Assembly: GCF_018882125.1 (NCBI RefSeq)
Contig: NZ_JACVOZ010000001.1
Location: forward strand, 574,323-638,322
Reading direction: 5' to 3'
Source: Polynucleobacter sp. AP-Melu-500A-A1
Lineage (GTDB): Bacteria; Pseudomonadota; Gammaproteobacteria; Burkholderiales; Burkholderiaceae
Length of the DNA stretch: 64,000 nucleotides
Position numbers and translations under genes: made by a program. Every line of letters starts with the position of its first letter. Position 1 is the stretch's first letter. Positions 1 to 7,947 of the stretch are shown here, one piece after another. The notes below the pieces were generated by a model, which was given only the letters and a program-made list of their open reading frames with translations, was not told the DNA's origin and ran no database searches.

Positions 1-163
1 GCCGCTTTATGCCAATCAGGAGCTTTATCCGTACTTCCTCAAATTTTTTGAGGACCATGGTTTTTATCTTTGGCAGATTATCCCCGGGTTTATTGATAAT
101 GAATCTGGGCAGTCTTTGCAGTTTGACGCCATATTTCTTCGCAAAGAGTCGCCCGTTAGATAA
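1..163 (+). CDS. Probable FkbM-type methyltransferase, C-terminal end only
   Basis: This frame is cut by the left edge. The first whole codon is at position 2 and the TAA stop is at 161-163, leaving 53 codons. The tail is rich in aromatics (FYLWQIIPGF) and ends with QFDAIFFRK, which resembles the last beta strand of FkbM-family SAM methyltransferases. The SAM-binding part lies outside the window, so the call rests on resemblance alone. The gene converges on the GT2 gene and the two coding frames overlap by 8 bp (156-163), leaving no room for a terminator between them. Confidence 0.45.
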   Translation, partial: PLYANQELYPYFLKFFEDHGFYLWQIIPGFIDNESGQSLQFDAIFLRKESPVR

Positions 164-944
164 TTTTACGTAAGGCCTTTGCAAGGGCTGTATCTTTATC
201 GGCTAAAAAGGCGCAATAACTTACTACCTTTTCTCGCAGGCCATCATTGGGATATTTAGTCAGCAAATACGCAATTTCGGCAACAGTGTGACTGGTGGTC
301 AAATCCCCTTGGGTTTGGCCTGACCAAACCCCAATAGCGATTCGAATATCCTTGGCTAAGTAAAAGCTTGGGTAATACTTAAAGAGATGGTAATAAAACT
401 CGCAATCCATCAATAGCTTGACGTTCTCATCAAATGGGATTTCTTCCAAAATAGATTTACGAATCGTAAGAACAGAGGGATCGCTGACGGTATTTTGGCC
501 AAACAATAAAAATTCGTTATTGCGCGGCACCATATCACCGGTAAATTCAACGGTGTTGGTGGTATGCGTAGCGCTTGTAAAGATACAGTCAGGGGCTTGC
601 TCGCGGATAATATCAGCAATGGTTTGTAGGTAGCATGTCTCAACTAGTAAATCATCTTGGAACAGAATTTTGATGTAAGGATATTGGGCTTGTGTAATCC
701 CAAAGTTTACGTTTTGAGAGATATTGCCATGGCCAGCAGAGTTCAAGCAGTGGCGAATCGGAAAGCGTGACAAATACGTTTGAATGAAATCGGCAATCTG
801 GGTGTCTTTGCTGTGATCACTCACAATGATTTCAACAGGATATTGGGAGTCAAGAACCTGCTTATTGATTGAGTCTAAGCCGCGGCGCAAAAAGGATACG
901 CCTAAACCCTTCATTTCATAGACAGGAATCACGATAGAAATCAT
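156..944 (-). CDS. Family 2 glycosyltransferase
   Basis: A 262-residue GT-A glycosyltransferase. It opens directly with the nucleotide-binding strand ISIVIPVYE (residues 2-10), continues with VEIIVSDHSKD (37-47), and has the metal- and sugar-nucleotide-binding acidic pair in ILFQDDLLVE (Asp97, Asp98). There are no membrane segments, so it should act in the cytoplasm on a growing lipid-linked glycan. It is the last gene of the minus-strand group that includes the GT11 enzyme and the Wzm/Wzt exporter, 60 bp downstream of the GT11 gene. That gap carries a run of seven G (965-971). Donor and linkage cannot be read from the sequence. Confidence 0.85.
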   Translation of the reverse strand: MISIVIPVYEMKGLGVSFLRRGLDSINKQVLDSQYPVEIIVSDHSKDTQIADFIQTYLSRFPIRHCLNSAGHGNISQNVNFGITQAQYPYIKILFQDDLLVETCYLQTIADIIREQAPDCIFTSATHTTNTVEFTGDMVPRNNEFLLFGQNTVSDPSVLTIRKSILEEIPFDENVKLLMDCEFYYHLFKYYPSFYLAKDIRIAIGVWSGQTQGDLTTSHTVAEIAYLLTKYPNDGLREKVVSYCAFLADKDTALAKALRKII

Positions 945-1004
945 AGGCTGGGAAATAGATCTTCGGGGGGGTTAAAGTGATTCGTAAAAAGCTAGGACTT
1001 ATGA

Positions 1005-1877
1005 CTAGAGTCTAATCCACTTTTCAGGAATGAGATCGCTAGTATCCTGATGACCCGCAGCAAACCAGCGCTGGGGCGCAATGACGATTTTATTGGGATT
1101 GTTATTGAGCCAAGCTCCCCACCAGCTAAAAGAGCTATTGGCAATAATATTGTGCCGACACAAAGACATCAGATGAAGGTCAATAGCTTCTTGACCATCA
1201 GGGCTGGGCTCAATAAAACGTATTGGCGCTGCTAGTTTGAGATTATTTTTGACCCACTCGTAATCATCACTAAAAACATAGAAATTTGCGTTGGGCACTT
1301 GCTCACAAACTAGTCCAGCAGCTTGCTGATACCAATTTAAAGAACAAAGACCATGAAAAGCGGTAGTTGCTGGATCGGCTACATAGTCCCCGCGGCGCAC
1401 ATGGAGTGCCACAGCATGTTCGTCATTTTGGATAGCCTGAGCTAAATCTGTTTGAAATGAGCTTAATGGAATCGCCAGACAAAGGTCTTGCAGTAATTGA
1501 GTGCGAATTGAGGCGAAGTACTTTTCACTTTGCCAGTAACCATCTACATAAGAATGATCTGGCGCAAGTAAAGCTGTGGGATTGAAAGAAAACTGCGCTT
1601 CACGAATCAATGTGAGAGGTTGGGATGTCAGCTTTCTGAACCATTGCAGGAGGATGTTAAGGCGTCGCCCAATACGATTTTCGGGAAAGAGCCAGAAATG
1701 GGTAGAAGGTCGAGCTTGGATTTGAAAAGAATCTAAGCGATAGTTGCGGAGCGGATCTTGTGAAAAGCCGCGAGTATCTAGAATTAAATCAGTGCAATGT
1801 TTGAGTGCTAAGACTCTGCCCATGGCGTACTGAAATAGCTGATTACCAAGACCACCTTTTAATCGCGCAATGATCAT
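1005..1877 (-). CDS. GT11 family alpha-1,2-fucosyltransferase-like protein
   Basis: 290 residues with the hallmarks of GT11: the N-terminal GGLGNQLFQYA (residues 8-18), the central HVRRGDYV donor-binding motif near residue 160, and the C-terminal IIANSSFSWWGAWL block followed by a conserved proline-tryptophan stretch. Length is normal for bacterial members such as WbsJ/FutC. The family transfers L-fucose from GDP-fucose, usually in alpha-1,2 linkage; some members use other 6-deoxy-L-hexoses. No GDP-fucose genes are in this window, so the donor would have to come from elsewhere. It lies 36 bp downstream of wzt and probably shares its transcript. Confidence 0.88.
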   Translation of the reverse strand: MIIARLKGGLGNQLFQYAMGRVLALKHCTDLILDTRGFSQDPLRNYRLDSFQIQARPSTHFWLFPENRIGRRLNILLQWFRKLTSQPLTLIREAQFSFNPTALLAPDHSYVDGYWQSEKYFASIRTQLLQDLCLAIPLSSFQTDLAQAIQNDEHAVALHVRRGDYVADPATTAFHGLCSLNWYQQAAGLVCEQVPNANFYVFSDDYEWVKNNLKLAAPIRFIEPSPDGQEAIDLHLMSLCRHNIIANSSFSWWGAWLNNNPNKIVIAPQRWFAAGHQDTSDLIPEKWIRL

Positions 1878-1913
1878 TTGCTTTTAAAGATATTAAGATG
1901 GCTAGCAGCTTGC

Positions 1914-2702
1914 TTAAGCAGCATCGCCCAGGTATAGCGCAATAGCTTGGTCAATATCGGTGGTATCTAAGATCAATTTACCTTTTTCCAAAACAATAGC
2001 TTGATTGCAATACTGTTTAATCGAATCAACACCGTGGTTGACAAATACGACTGTTGTGCCTCTATTACTAATTTCATCCATCTTTTTTAAACACTTTTTC
2101 TGAAAGGCGACGTCACCTACTGCAAGCACTTCATCTAGGATCAAAATATCCGACTCTAAATGAGCGGCTACAGAGAACGCTAAGCGCACTTGCATACCAG
2201 AGGAGTAACGTTTAAATGGGGTATCAATAAACTGCTCAATCTCAGAAAAGGCCACAATCTCATCAAACTTACGTAGTATCTCTGCCCTGGGCATACCTAA
2301 GATGGCGCCGTTGAGAAAGACATTTTCACGACCCGATAATTCAGGGTGAAAGCCAGTGCCTACTTCAAGTAAGCTCGATATTTGCCCGTCTATAGAAATT
2401 TTGCCTTCTGTAGGCTCTGTAATATGACTGAGTATCTTCAGTAAGGTAGATTTGCCAGCACCGTTGCGACCCATTACCCCTAGTTTTGCTCCCTTTTTTA
2501 CTTCAAAGGAAACATCTTTTAGGGCCCAAAAATCCTCTGAGGTGATTTGATAGGGGTCGGTTGAAACATCTCGATTGGGGCGTAATTTATTGAGAATTTT
2601 ACGACGGGCGTATTCAGCTAATTCTTTTAAGGAGCCTGCTGAGGCACCATGATAAAGGGTGTAACGCTTAGAGAGGTGTTCAACCTTAATGGCATAGCTC
2701 AT
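1914..2702 (-). CDS. wzt: Polysaccharide ABC transporter, ATP-binding subunit (Wzt type, short)
   Basis: 262 residues forming one ABC ATPase domain: Walker A GRNGAGKST (78-86), signature YSSGMQVRL (166-174), Walker B DILILDE (185-191) and H-loop His223. The roughly 60-residue N-terminal lead before the Walker A is typical of the Wzt/TagH/RfbE branch. It ends soon after the ATPase domain and so lacks the C-terminal carbohydrate-binding domain that lets E. coli O9a Wzt select capped chains. This points to export without recognition of a terminal cap, as described for Klebsiella O2a-type systems. It pairs with the permease gene 3 bp upstream. Confidence 0.92.
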   Translation of the reverse strand: MSYAIKVEHLSKRYTLYHGASAGSLKELAEYARRKILNKLRPNRDVSTDPYQITSEDFWALKDVSFEVKKGAKLGVMGRNGAGKSTLLKILSHITEPTEGKISIDGQISSLLEVGTGFHPELSGRENVFLNGAILGMPRAEILRKFDEIVAFSEIEQFIDTPFKRYSSGMQVRLAFSVAAHLESDILILDEVLAVGDVAFQKKCLKKMDEISNRGTTVVFVNHGVDSIKQYCNQAIVLEKGKLILDTTDIDQAIALYLGDAA

Positions 2703-2705
2703 GGA

Positions 2706-3518
2706 TTAAATTGTATCAGCGAAGCCATCTTCGGCAGCGCGAAACACCTTGATGCCAATAAATAACAAACTAAAACAAATCACCGTAGAAAAAGCAACTC
2801 CAGGCCAGTAAGGAGTGATCGAGTCAGGGACAAGACTCCAGCGAAAACCATTAATGATTCCTGCCATGGGATTAAGTGCATAGACTATTTCCCATTTCCT
2901 GGGAACCAGAGTGTTGAGGTAACCCACGGGAGATAGGTAAATTCCTAATTGCAAGGCAAAAGGAATCAGCTGTTGAAAGTCACGATATTTTACGTTTAAG
3001 GTCGCTGCGATGAGTCCCAAGCCAATACCAAAAATGGCTGCCAAGAAAATAAAAAAAGGAAAAAAGATAATTTGCCAGCTTGGAATGATTTGATACCAAA
3101 TCATCATGCCAGCCAAAATTAAAAACGAGACTAAAAAGTCGACAATAGCAACGATAAAAATAGCAGCCGGAAAAATCAGGCGCGGAAAATAAACCTTAGT
3201 CAGCATTCCAGTGTTGGTAATCAAGCAGTTACTAGTATCAGCTAGCATGTTTGAAAATAAAAACCACGGAAGCACACCAGCAAATACGACAAAGCCATAG
3301 GGCAAGCCATTGGAGTCAAGGTTTGCGATAGAGCCAAAAATGACAGTAAAGACCACCATGGTCAAAAAGGGACGAATCACGACCCAGGCAACACCAACAA
3401 AAGTTTGCTTATAGCGAACGATCAAATCACGGCGAGCCAAAAAAAACAGGAGCTCTCTACGCAGCCAAAGATTTTTCCAATAATCTTTACTGGTTTTGCC
3501 AGCTTGAATAATTTGCAT
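2706..3518 (-). CDS. wzm: Polysaccharide ABC transporter, permease subunit (Wzm type)
   Basis: A 270-residue ABC-2-type permease with six hydrophobic segments. The cytoplasmic N-terminal helix (YWKNLWLRRELLFFLARRD) and the downstream RYKQTFVGVAWVVIRPF are typical of Wzm/KpsM/TagG. With Wzt it forms the inner-membrane channel that exports undecaprenyl-linked polysaccharide after cytoplasmic assembly. It is the first gene of the minus-strand unit and starts about 90 bp from the divergent GT4 gene. Its presence, with no Wzx/Wzy in the window, argues that the glycan is exported by the ABC-dependent route. Confidence 0.92.
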   Translation of the reverse strand: MQIIQAGKTSKDYWKNLWLRRELLFFLARRDLIVRYKQTFVGVAWVVIRPFLTMVVFTVIFGSIANLDSNGLPYGFVVFAGVLPWFLFSNMLADTSNCLITNTGMLTKVYFPRLIFPAAIFIVAIVDFLVSFLILAGMMIWYQIIPSWQIIFFPFFIFLAAIFGIGLGLIAATLNVKYRDFQQLIPFALQLGIYLSPVGYLNTLVPRKWEIVYALNPMAGIINGFRWSLVPDSITPYWPGVAFSTVICFSLLFIGIKVFRAAEDGFADTI

Positions 3519-3561
3519 GTATGGTAATCCGCTCTATTTCTGATGGTAAAACAAGGTAATA

Positions 3562-3615
3562 GGTAATTATATCGATACAAGCCTTAAAAATCAGGGTCAA
3601 GTCGATATAATTGCC
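3562..3615. promoter_or_regulatory. Divergent promoter pair built on a mirror-symmetric dyad
   Basis: Two 14-base arms, 3562-3575 and 3602-3615, are inverted copies of each other with one mismatch. Each contains a perfect TATAAT: on the plus strand at 3606-3611, and on the minus strand at 3566-3571. The plus promoter has a TTAAAA -35-like element (3584-3589) with 16-bp spacing; the minus one has only a weak TGATTT. They would drive the GT4 gene rightward and wzm-wzt leftward. A start near 3618 would place the ATG at 3623 almost at the 5' end of the message. The symmetry could also be an operator. Confidence 0.5.
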
Positions 3616-3622
3616 ACTAAAT

Positions 3623-4870
3623 ATGGTCCAGCAAACAAGTCCCGTTTTAAATACTTTGACAAGCCAACAGGCAGGTAGGCCTGTCGCCCTAAAAGTCGGT
3701 ATCGATGCTAGTAATTTGCGGCAAGGCGGAGGAGTGACTCATCTTATGGAGTTACTTGCAGTTGCCAATCCATTTGATCAAGGGATTGTAGAGGTATTTG
3801 TTTGGGGTGGTGACAAAACTTTAGATCGATTACCGCACAAACCATGGCTCACTAAATACTCCCCTAAGTCATTAAATGGCCCGCTCTGGTCCAGAGTATG
3901 GTGGCAAGTTTTTTGCCTGTCACGCGAGGTACGCAATGCCGGATGCAGCATTCTATTTGTTCCTGGGGGCAGTTATACGGGCTCCTTTCATCCGGTAGTC
4001 ACCATGAGTCAAAATTTATTACCATTTGAGTGGAATGAATTAAGACGTTCTGGATTTTCCATGACTACTTTCAAAATGGCGCTATTACGCATGGTGCAAT
4101 CATGGAGCTTTCACCGCTCAGAAGGCGTCATATTTTTGACCGACTATGCTAAGCATGCAGTACTTAAAGTGACGGGAAGTTTGCGTGCAAAGACTGCCGT
4201 GATTGCCCATGGTTTAAGTAAGCGTTTTGAGTTTGTTAATAAAGTTCCTCGCGGAATTTCTGAGTGCTCTCCAGAGGAGCCTTTTAAATTGATATATGTG
4301 TCGAATGTAGATGCTTACAAACATCAGATCCCAGTGTTAAGAGCAGTGCAGCAGCTGCGCCAAAAAGGATATTCACTTGACATTTCATTTATTGGCCCAG
4401 GAGTAAGTGATTCGATTGACAAGCTCAATCAGAAAATTACTCAACTAGATCCTCGTAATCAATGGGCGAGGTATTTAGGACGACTACTCTACGAGCAATT
4501 ACAAGCACATTATGCCAAGGCTGATCTGGGGATATTTGCCTCTAGTTGTGAGACTTTTGGCATTATCTTGTTAGAAAAAATGGCTACCGGAATGCCAATT
4601 GCTTGCTCTAACTTAAGTTCCATGTCAGAAATTTTACGAGATGGAGGCGTGTACTTTCATCCGGAAAAAGAAGATGAGATAGTAAATGCGATTGAACAGT
4701 ATTTACTCTCAACATCATTGCAGTTAAATAAACGAACCATTAGCCATCAATTAGCACAAGCATATTCTTGGGAAAAATGTGCCCAGCAAACCTTTGGCTT
4801 TTTGCGAGATATTGCATTGAGTTATCAAGTTAACTCTGGCGATAACAATTTACAAAGAGTATCGCAATGA
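3623..4870 (+). CDS. Family 4 glycosyltransferase
   Basis: A 415-residue GT-B enzyme counted from ATG 3623. An in-frame TTG at 3611 is possible, but it lies inside the predicted -10 box, so it was not chosen. The N-terminal half begins with VGIDASNLRQGGGVTHL. The C-terminal half carries the GT4 features IYVSNVDAYKH, then SSCETFGIILLEKM, which contains the E-x7-E motif that holds the nucleotide sugar. It is soluble and cytoplasmic. The gene starts the plus-strand unit and overlaps the reductase gene by 4 bp (ATGA), so it is probably co-translated with the UDP-amino-sugar pathway. Its donor may be that sugar, but this is not shown. Confidence 0.85.
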   Translation: MVQQTSPVLNTLTSQQAGRPVALKVGIDASNLRQGGGVTHLMELLAVANPFDQGIVEVFVWGGDKTLDRLPHKPWLTKYSPKSLNGPLWSRVWWQVFCLSREVRNAGCSILFVPGGSYTGSFHPVVTMSQNLLPFEWNELRRSGFSMTTFKMALLRMVQSWSFHRSEGVIFLTDYAKHAVLKVTGSLRAKTAVIAHGLSKRFEFVNKVPRGISECSPEEPFKLIYVSNVDAYKHQIPVLRAVQQLRQKGYSLDISFIGPGVSDSIDKLNQKITQLDPRNQWARYLGRLLYEQLQAHYAKADLGIFASSCETFGIILLEKMATGMPIACSNLSSMSEILRDGGVYFHPEKEDEIVNAIEQYLLSTSLQLNKRTISHQLAQAYSWEKCAQQTFGFLRDIALSYQVNSGDNNLQRVSQ

Positions 4871-5739
4871 TGAGGGTCTTGATTCTCGGTGCAAGCGGCA
4901 TGCTAGGAAGCGCGATGATTCGTGAGCTTTCCCGTGATTCTCAATTGCAAGTATGGGGCTCATTGCGCAGCGATGCTGATAAGGCTGCATTTTCATCTCA
5001 GATTGCAGAGCATCTGATCTCTGGTGTAGACGTATTAAACGAAGATCAGCTTACTGAGCTTTTTAAAAGAGTGGCTCCACAAGTGGCGATTAATTGCATC
5101 GGTTTGGTAAAGCAGGTCAAAGAGTCAGAGGATGAACAAAAGGCGATGGCAATTAATGCCTTATTGCCACACCAGCTTGCAAAGCTTTGTGAGCAATATG
5201 GAGCGCGCTTCATTCACTTTAGTACGGATTGTGTATTTTCAGGAACCCGAGGCAATTATCGTGAAACTGATATTCCAGATGCCCAGGATTTATATGGGCG
5301 CAGCAAATTGCTGGGAGAGCTGGATGAACCAAATACACTTACCCTACGTACTTCCATTATTGGACACGAGCTTCATGGCTCTCAGGGTCTATTAGAGTGG
5401 TTTTTGTCTCAAGAATCCACCTGTAAGGGGTTTTCCAAGGCCATTTTTTCAGGTTTGCCAACCCCCGTTTTGGCAAGCCTAGTGCATGAATTGCTCGTTA
5501 AACCCGATTTAACGGGGATTTATCATGTTTCTTCAGAGCCTATTTCAAAATATAATCTCCTTAAAGCAATTGCTGCTCAATATGGCAAGAAAATCGATAT
5601 TGTGCCAAGTGATGAACTAGTAATTAATCGCTCGCTCGATTCAGAGCGTTTTTCTAAACAAACGGGATGGGTAGCGCCAAGCTGGGACGCTATGATTAAA
5701 ACAATGTATACCGATAGAGCGCAACATGTTCAAAAATAA
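4867..5739 (+). CDS. RmlD-like short-chain reductase of a UDP-N-acetyl-L-hexosamine pathway
   Basis: 290 residues of the RmlD branch of extended SDRs: VLILGASGMLGSAM (residues 4-17) binds NAD(P)H, STDCVFSG and YGRSKLLGE supply the Ser/Thr-Tyr-Lys active site. It sits directly before an FnlA/CapE-like dehydratase and a 2-epimerase, the order of UDP-L-FucNAc or UDP-L-QuiNAc pathways. FnlB/CapF, the reductase of the FucNAc pathway, normally has an extra C-terminal cupin domain and about 370 residues. This protein lacks it and resembles the reductase type used for UDP-L-QuiNAc (WbvR/QnlA). It would reduce the 4-keto intermediate. Start at 4867 gives an ATGA overlap; ATG 4870 is equally possible. 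Confidence 0.82.
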   Translation: MMRVLILGASGMLGSAMIRELSRDSQLQVWGSLRSDADKAAFSSQIAEHLISGVDVLNEDQLTELFKRVAPQVAINCIGLVKQVKESEDEQKAMAINALLPHQLAKLCEQYGARFIHFSTDCVFSGTRGNYRETDIPDAQDLYGRSKLLGELDEPNTLTLRTSIIGHELHGSQGLLEWFLSQESTCKGFSKAIFSGLPTPVLASLVHELLVKPDLTGIYHVSSEPISKYNLLKAIAAQYGKKIDIVPSDELVINRSLDSERFSKQTGWVAPSWDAMIKTMYTDRAQHVQK

Positions 5740-6736
5740 AACACTCCTCATTACTGGTGGCACTGGCTCTTTTGGTAATGCTGTTTTAGAGCACTTTTTA
5801 AATTCCGATTTTGCAGAAATTCGTATTTTTAGTCGGGATGAGAAAAAGCAAGAGGATATGCGTTTGGCTTTAAAAAATCCTAGGGTCAAATTTTATATAG
5901 GTGATGTTCGAAATTACAACAGCATTAATGATGCTATGCGTGGCGTAGATTATGTATTTCATGCGGCTGCTTTAAAGCAAGTGCCTTCATGCGAGTTTTA
6001 TCCCATGGAGGCAGTGCAAACCAATATTTTGGGCGCAGAAAATGTCATGCGCTCTGCCATTGCCAATGAAGTGAGTCGTTGCGTAGTGCTTAGTACAGAT
6101 AAAGCGGTGTATCCAATTAATGCAATGGGCATCTCTAAAGCCATGATGGAAAAAATTATGGTTGCTCAATCACGTCTTTGTGATCCGAAAAAAACTGTTT
6201 TGTGTGCAACCCGCTATGGCAATGTGATGGGATCCCGTGGTTCAGTCATCCCATTGTTTGTAAAACAGCTATTGGCTAAAGAGCCCTTAACAATCACCGA
6301 TCCCACCATGACTCGTTTTTTGATGTCCCTCAAAGATTCGGTCGACTTAGTCATGTACGCCTTTACCCATGCTCAGCCTGGCGACATTTTTGTACAAAAG
6401 GCGCCAGCTGCTACGATTGCTGATTTGGCGACTGCGCTTCAGCAGTTATTGAAAACCAATGTACCCGTTAATATTATTGGTACTCGTCACGGCGAAAAGC
6501 TTTATGAGAGCTTAGTCTCTCGTGAGGAGATGGCAAGATCTGAAGACCGCGAAGGATATTATCGAATCGCTGCGGATACTCGTGATCTCAATTACGACAA
6601 ATACTTCACCCAAGGTGAGGTTGCTGTTTCAGAAAATGAAGATTACACCTCACACAATACCCAGCGCTTAGATGTAGAAGGCATCAAAAAGACGCTCTTG
6701 CCATTAGATATCATTCAGAAGGCGATGCATGCTTAA
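5726..6736 (+). CDS. fnlA: UDP-GlcNAc 4,6-dehydratase/5-epimerase (FnlA/CapE/WbjB type)
   Basis: A 336-residue extended SDR. It has LITGGTGSFGNAV near residue 8, the family-specific AALKQVPSCEFYP, the active-site region STDKAVYPINAMG with its downstream Lys, and HGEKLYE late in the chain. These match CapE/FnlA/WbjB, which dehydrate UDP-GlcNAc at C4/C6 and invert C5 as the first step to UDP-L-FucNAc or UDP-L-QuiNAc. It lacks the membrane N-terminus of PglF/WbpM-type enzymes and is cytoplasmic. The start overlaps the reductase gene by 14 bp and the end overlaps the 2-epimerase gene by 8 bp, so the three are a tightly coupled operon. Confidence 0.9.
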   Translation: MFKNKTLLITGGTGSFGNAVLEHFLNSDFAEIRIFSRDEKKQEDMRLALKNPRVKFYIGDVRNYNSINDAMRGVDYVFHAAALKQVPSCEFYPMEAVQTNILGAENVMRSAIANEVSRCVVLSTDKAVYPINAMGISKAMMEKIMVAQSRLCDPKKTVLCATRYGNVMGSRGSVIPLFVKQLLAKEPLTITDPTMTRFLMSLKDSVDLVMYAFTHAQPGDIFVQKAPAATIADLATALQQLLKTNVPVNIIGTRHGEKLYESLVSREEMARSEDREGYYRIAADTRDLNYDKYFTQGEVAVSENEDYTSHNTQRLDVEGIKKTLLPLDIIQKAMHA

Positions 6737-7886
6737 TACCAAAGTTGCTAACAATGTGACAGCTAAGTTAAAAGTCATGACGATTGTGGGTACGCGTCCT
6801 GAGATTATTCGTTTATCTAGAGTCATTGCCAAGTTAGATCAGTATTGTGATCACATCCTAGTTCATACGGGGCAGAACTATGACTATGAACTCAATGAAA
6901 TCTTCTTTAAAGAATTAGGTATTCGAAAGCCTGATGTATTTTTAGAAGCGGCTGGCGAAACTGCTGCTCAGACCATTGGCAAGGTCATTATGGCTGCTGA
7001 TGCGGCGTTCGAGCAGTATCAACCCCAGGCGCTCCTAATTTTAGGTGATACCAATAGTGCCTTATCTATTATTCCAGCAAAGCGTCGGCATATTCCGATA
7101 TTTCATATGGAGGCTGGTAATCGTTGCTTTGATGATCGGGTTCCAGAAGAGATTAATCGCCGTATTGTCGATCACACTGCAGATATTCATTTACCTTATA
7201 GCCAGATTGCGCGCGAGTATTTATTGCGCGAGGGTTTACCGCCAGATCAAATCATTAAAACTGGCAGTCCGATGCGTGAGGTGCTTGATTTCTATGCCAA
7301 GCCCATTAGCCAATCTAAAGTGTTAAGCAGCTTAGGCTTGAAAGAGGGTGAGTATTTTGTGGTGAGTGCGCACCGCGAGGAGAATGTAGACTCACCTGAG
7401 CGCCTACAAAAACTATTAGATGTATTAAATGCAGTTGCTGATCGATATGATTTGCCGATAATTGTTTCCACCCACCCGCGTACTATAGCGCGACTGGAAA
7501 AGCTCAATAGCAAAACGCACGCAAAGATTCAGTATTTAAAGCCCTTTGGTTTTTTTGATTACGTTCATCTTCAGGTCCATTCAAAGTGTGTGCTATCTGA
7601 TAGCGGAACCATCACAGAAGAATCTGCGATTCTCAATTTTCCTGCACTCAATTTGCGCTCCGCCCATGAACGCCCAGAAGGCTTTGAAGAGGCCTCAGTC
7701 ATGCTGGTTGATCTTGGTGTGGATAGAGTATTGCAAGCTCTTGACGTATTAAAAGACCAGCCAAGAGGTCGGGAAAGAATGTTGCAAATCCCTGAGGATT
7801 ATCAAGTTGCCAATGTATCAGATAAGGTACTTCGCATTATCCAGAGCTATACGGGATTCATTAATACCAAAGTTTGGAAAAAGTAG
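6729..7886 (+). CDS. Non-hydrolysing UDP-N-acetylhexosamine 2-epimerase (FnlC/WbjD type)
   Basis: 385 residues with the WecB-family fold: MTIVGTRPEIIRLSRVI at residues 17-33, HTGQNYDYELNEIFF, LGDTNSAL, the active-site HMEAGNRCFDDRVPEE and SDSGTITEES near the C-terminus. The clade signature VGTRPEIIRLSRV matches FnlC/WbjD/CapG rather than housekeeping WecB. It would carry out the last step, C2 epimerisation, to the N-acetyl-L-amino sugar. ATG 6729 overlaps the preceding stop by 8 bp; ATG 6777 is an alternative start. The gene ends the higher-G+C first segment of the locus, and the sequence becomes clearly more AT-rich just downstream. Confidence 0.88.
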   Translation: MLNTKVANNVTAKLKVMTIVGTRPEIIRLSRVIAKLDQYCDHILVHTGQNYDYELNEIFFKELGIRKPDVFLEAAGETAAQTIGKVIMAADAAFEQYQPQALLILGDTNSALSIIPAKRRHIPIFHMEAGNRCFDDRVPEEINRRIVDHTADIHLPYSQIAREYLLREGLPPDQIIKTGSPMREVLDFYAKPISQSKVLSSLGLKEGEYFVVSAHREENVDSPERLQKLLDVLNAVADRYDLPIIVSTHPRTIARLEKLNSKTHAKIQYLKPFGFFDYVHLQVHSKCVLSDSGTITEESAILNFPALNLRSAHERPEGFEEASVMLVDLGVDRVLQALDVLKDQPRGRERMLQIPEDYQVANVSDKVLRIIQSYTGFINTKVWKK

Positions 7887-7947
7887 TTTGAAATTCCAGC
7901 TGCAATCCCAAACTCATCCGCGAAATAAGTAGATAGATAATCAAGTT

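Noticed and set aside
965..971. G7 run between the GT2 and GT11 genes
   Set aside because: It is intergenic and short; no switching effect on a reading frame, and no promoter spacing to alter was recognised.
3611..3622. TTG start four codons upstream of the GT4 ATG
   Set aside because: The TTG begins within a TATAAT box, so it would probably lie upstream of the transcription start.
7862..7915. AGTTTG/CAAACT pair after the 2-epimerase gene
   Set aside because: Six base pairs across a long loop with no T run; not a convincing terminator.
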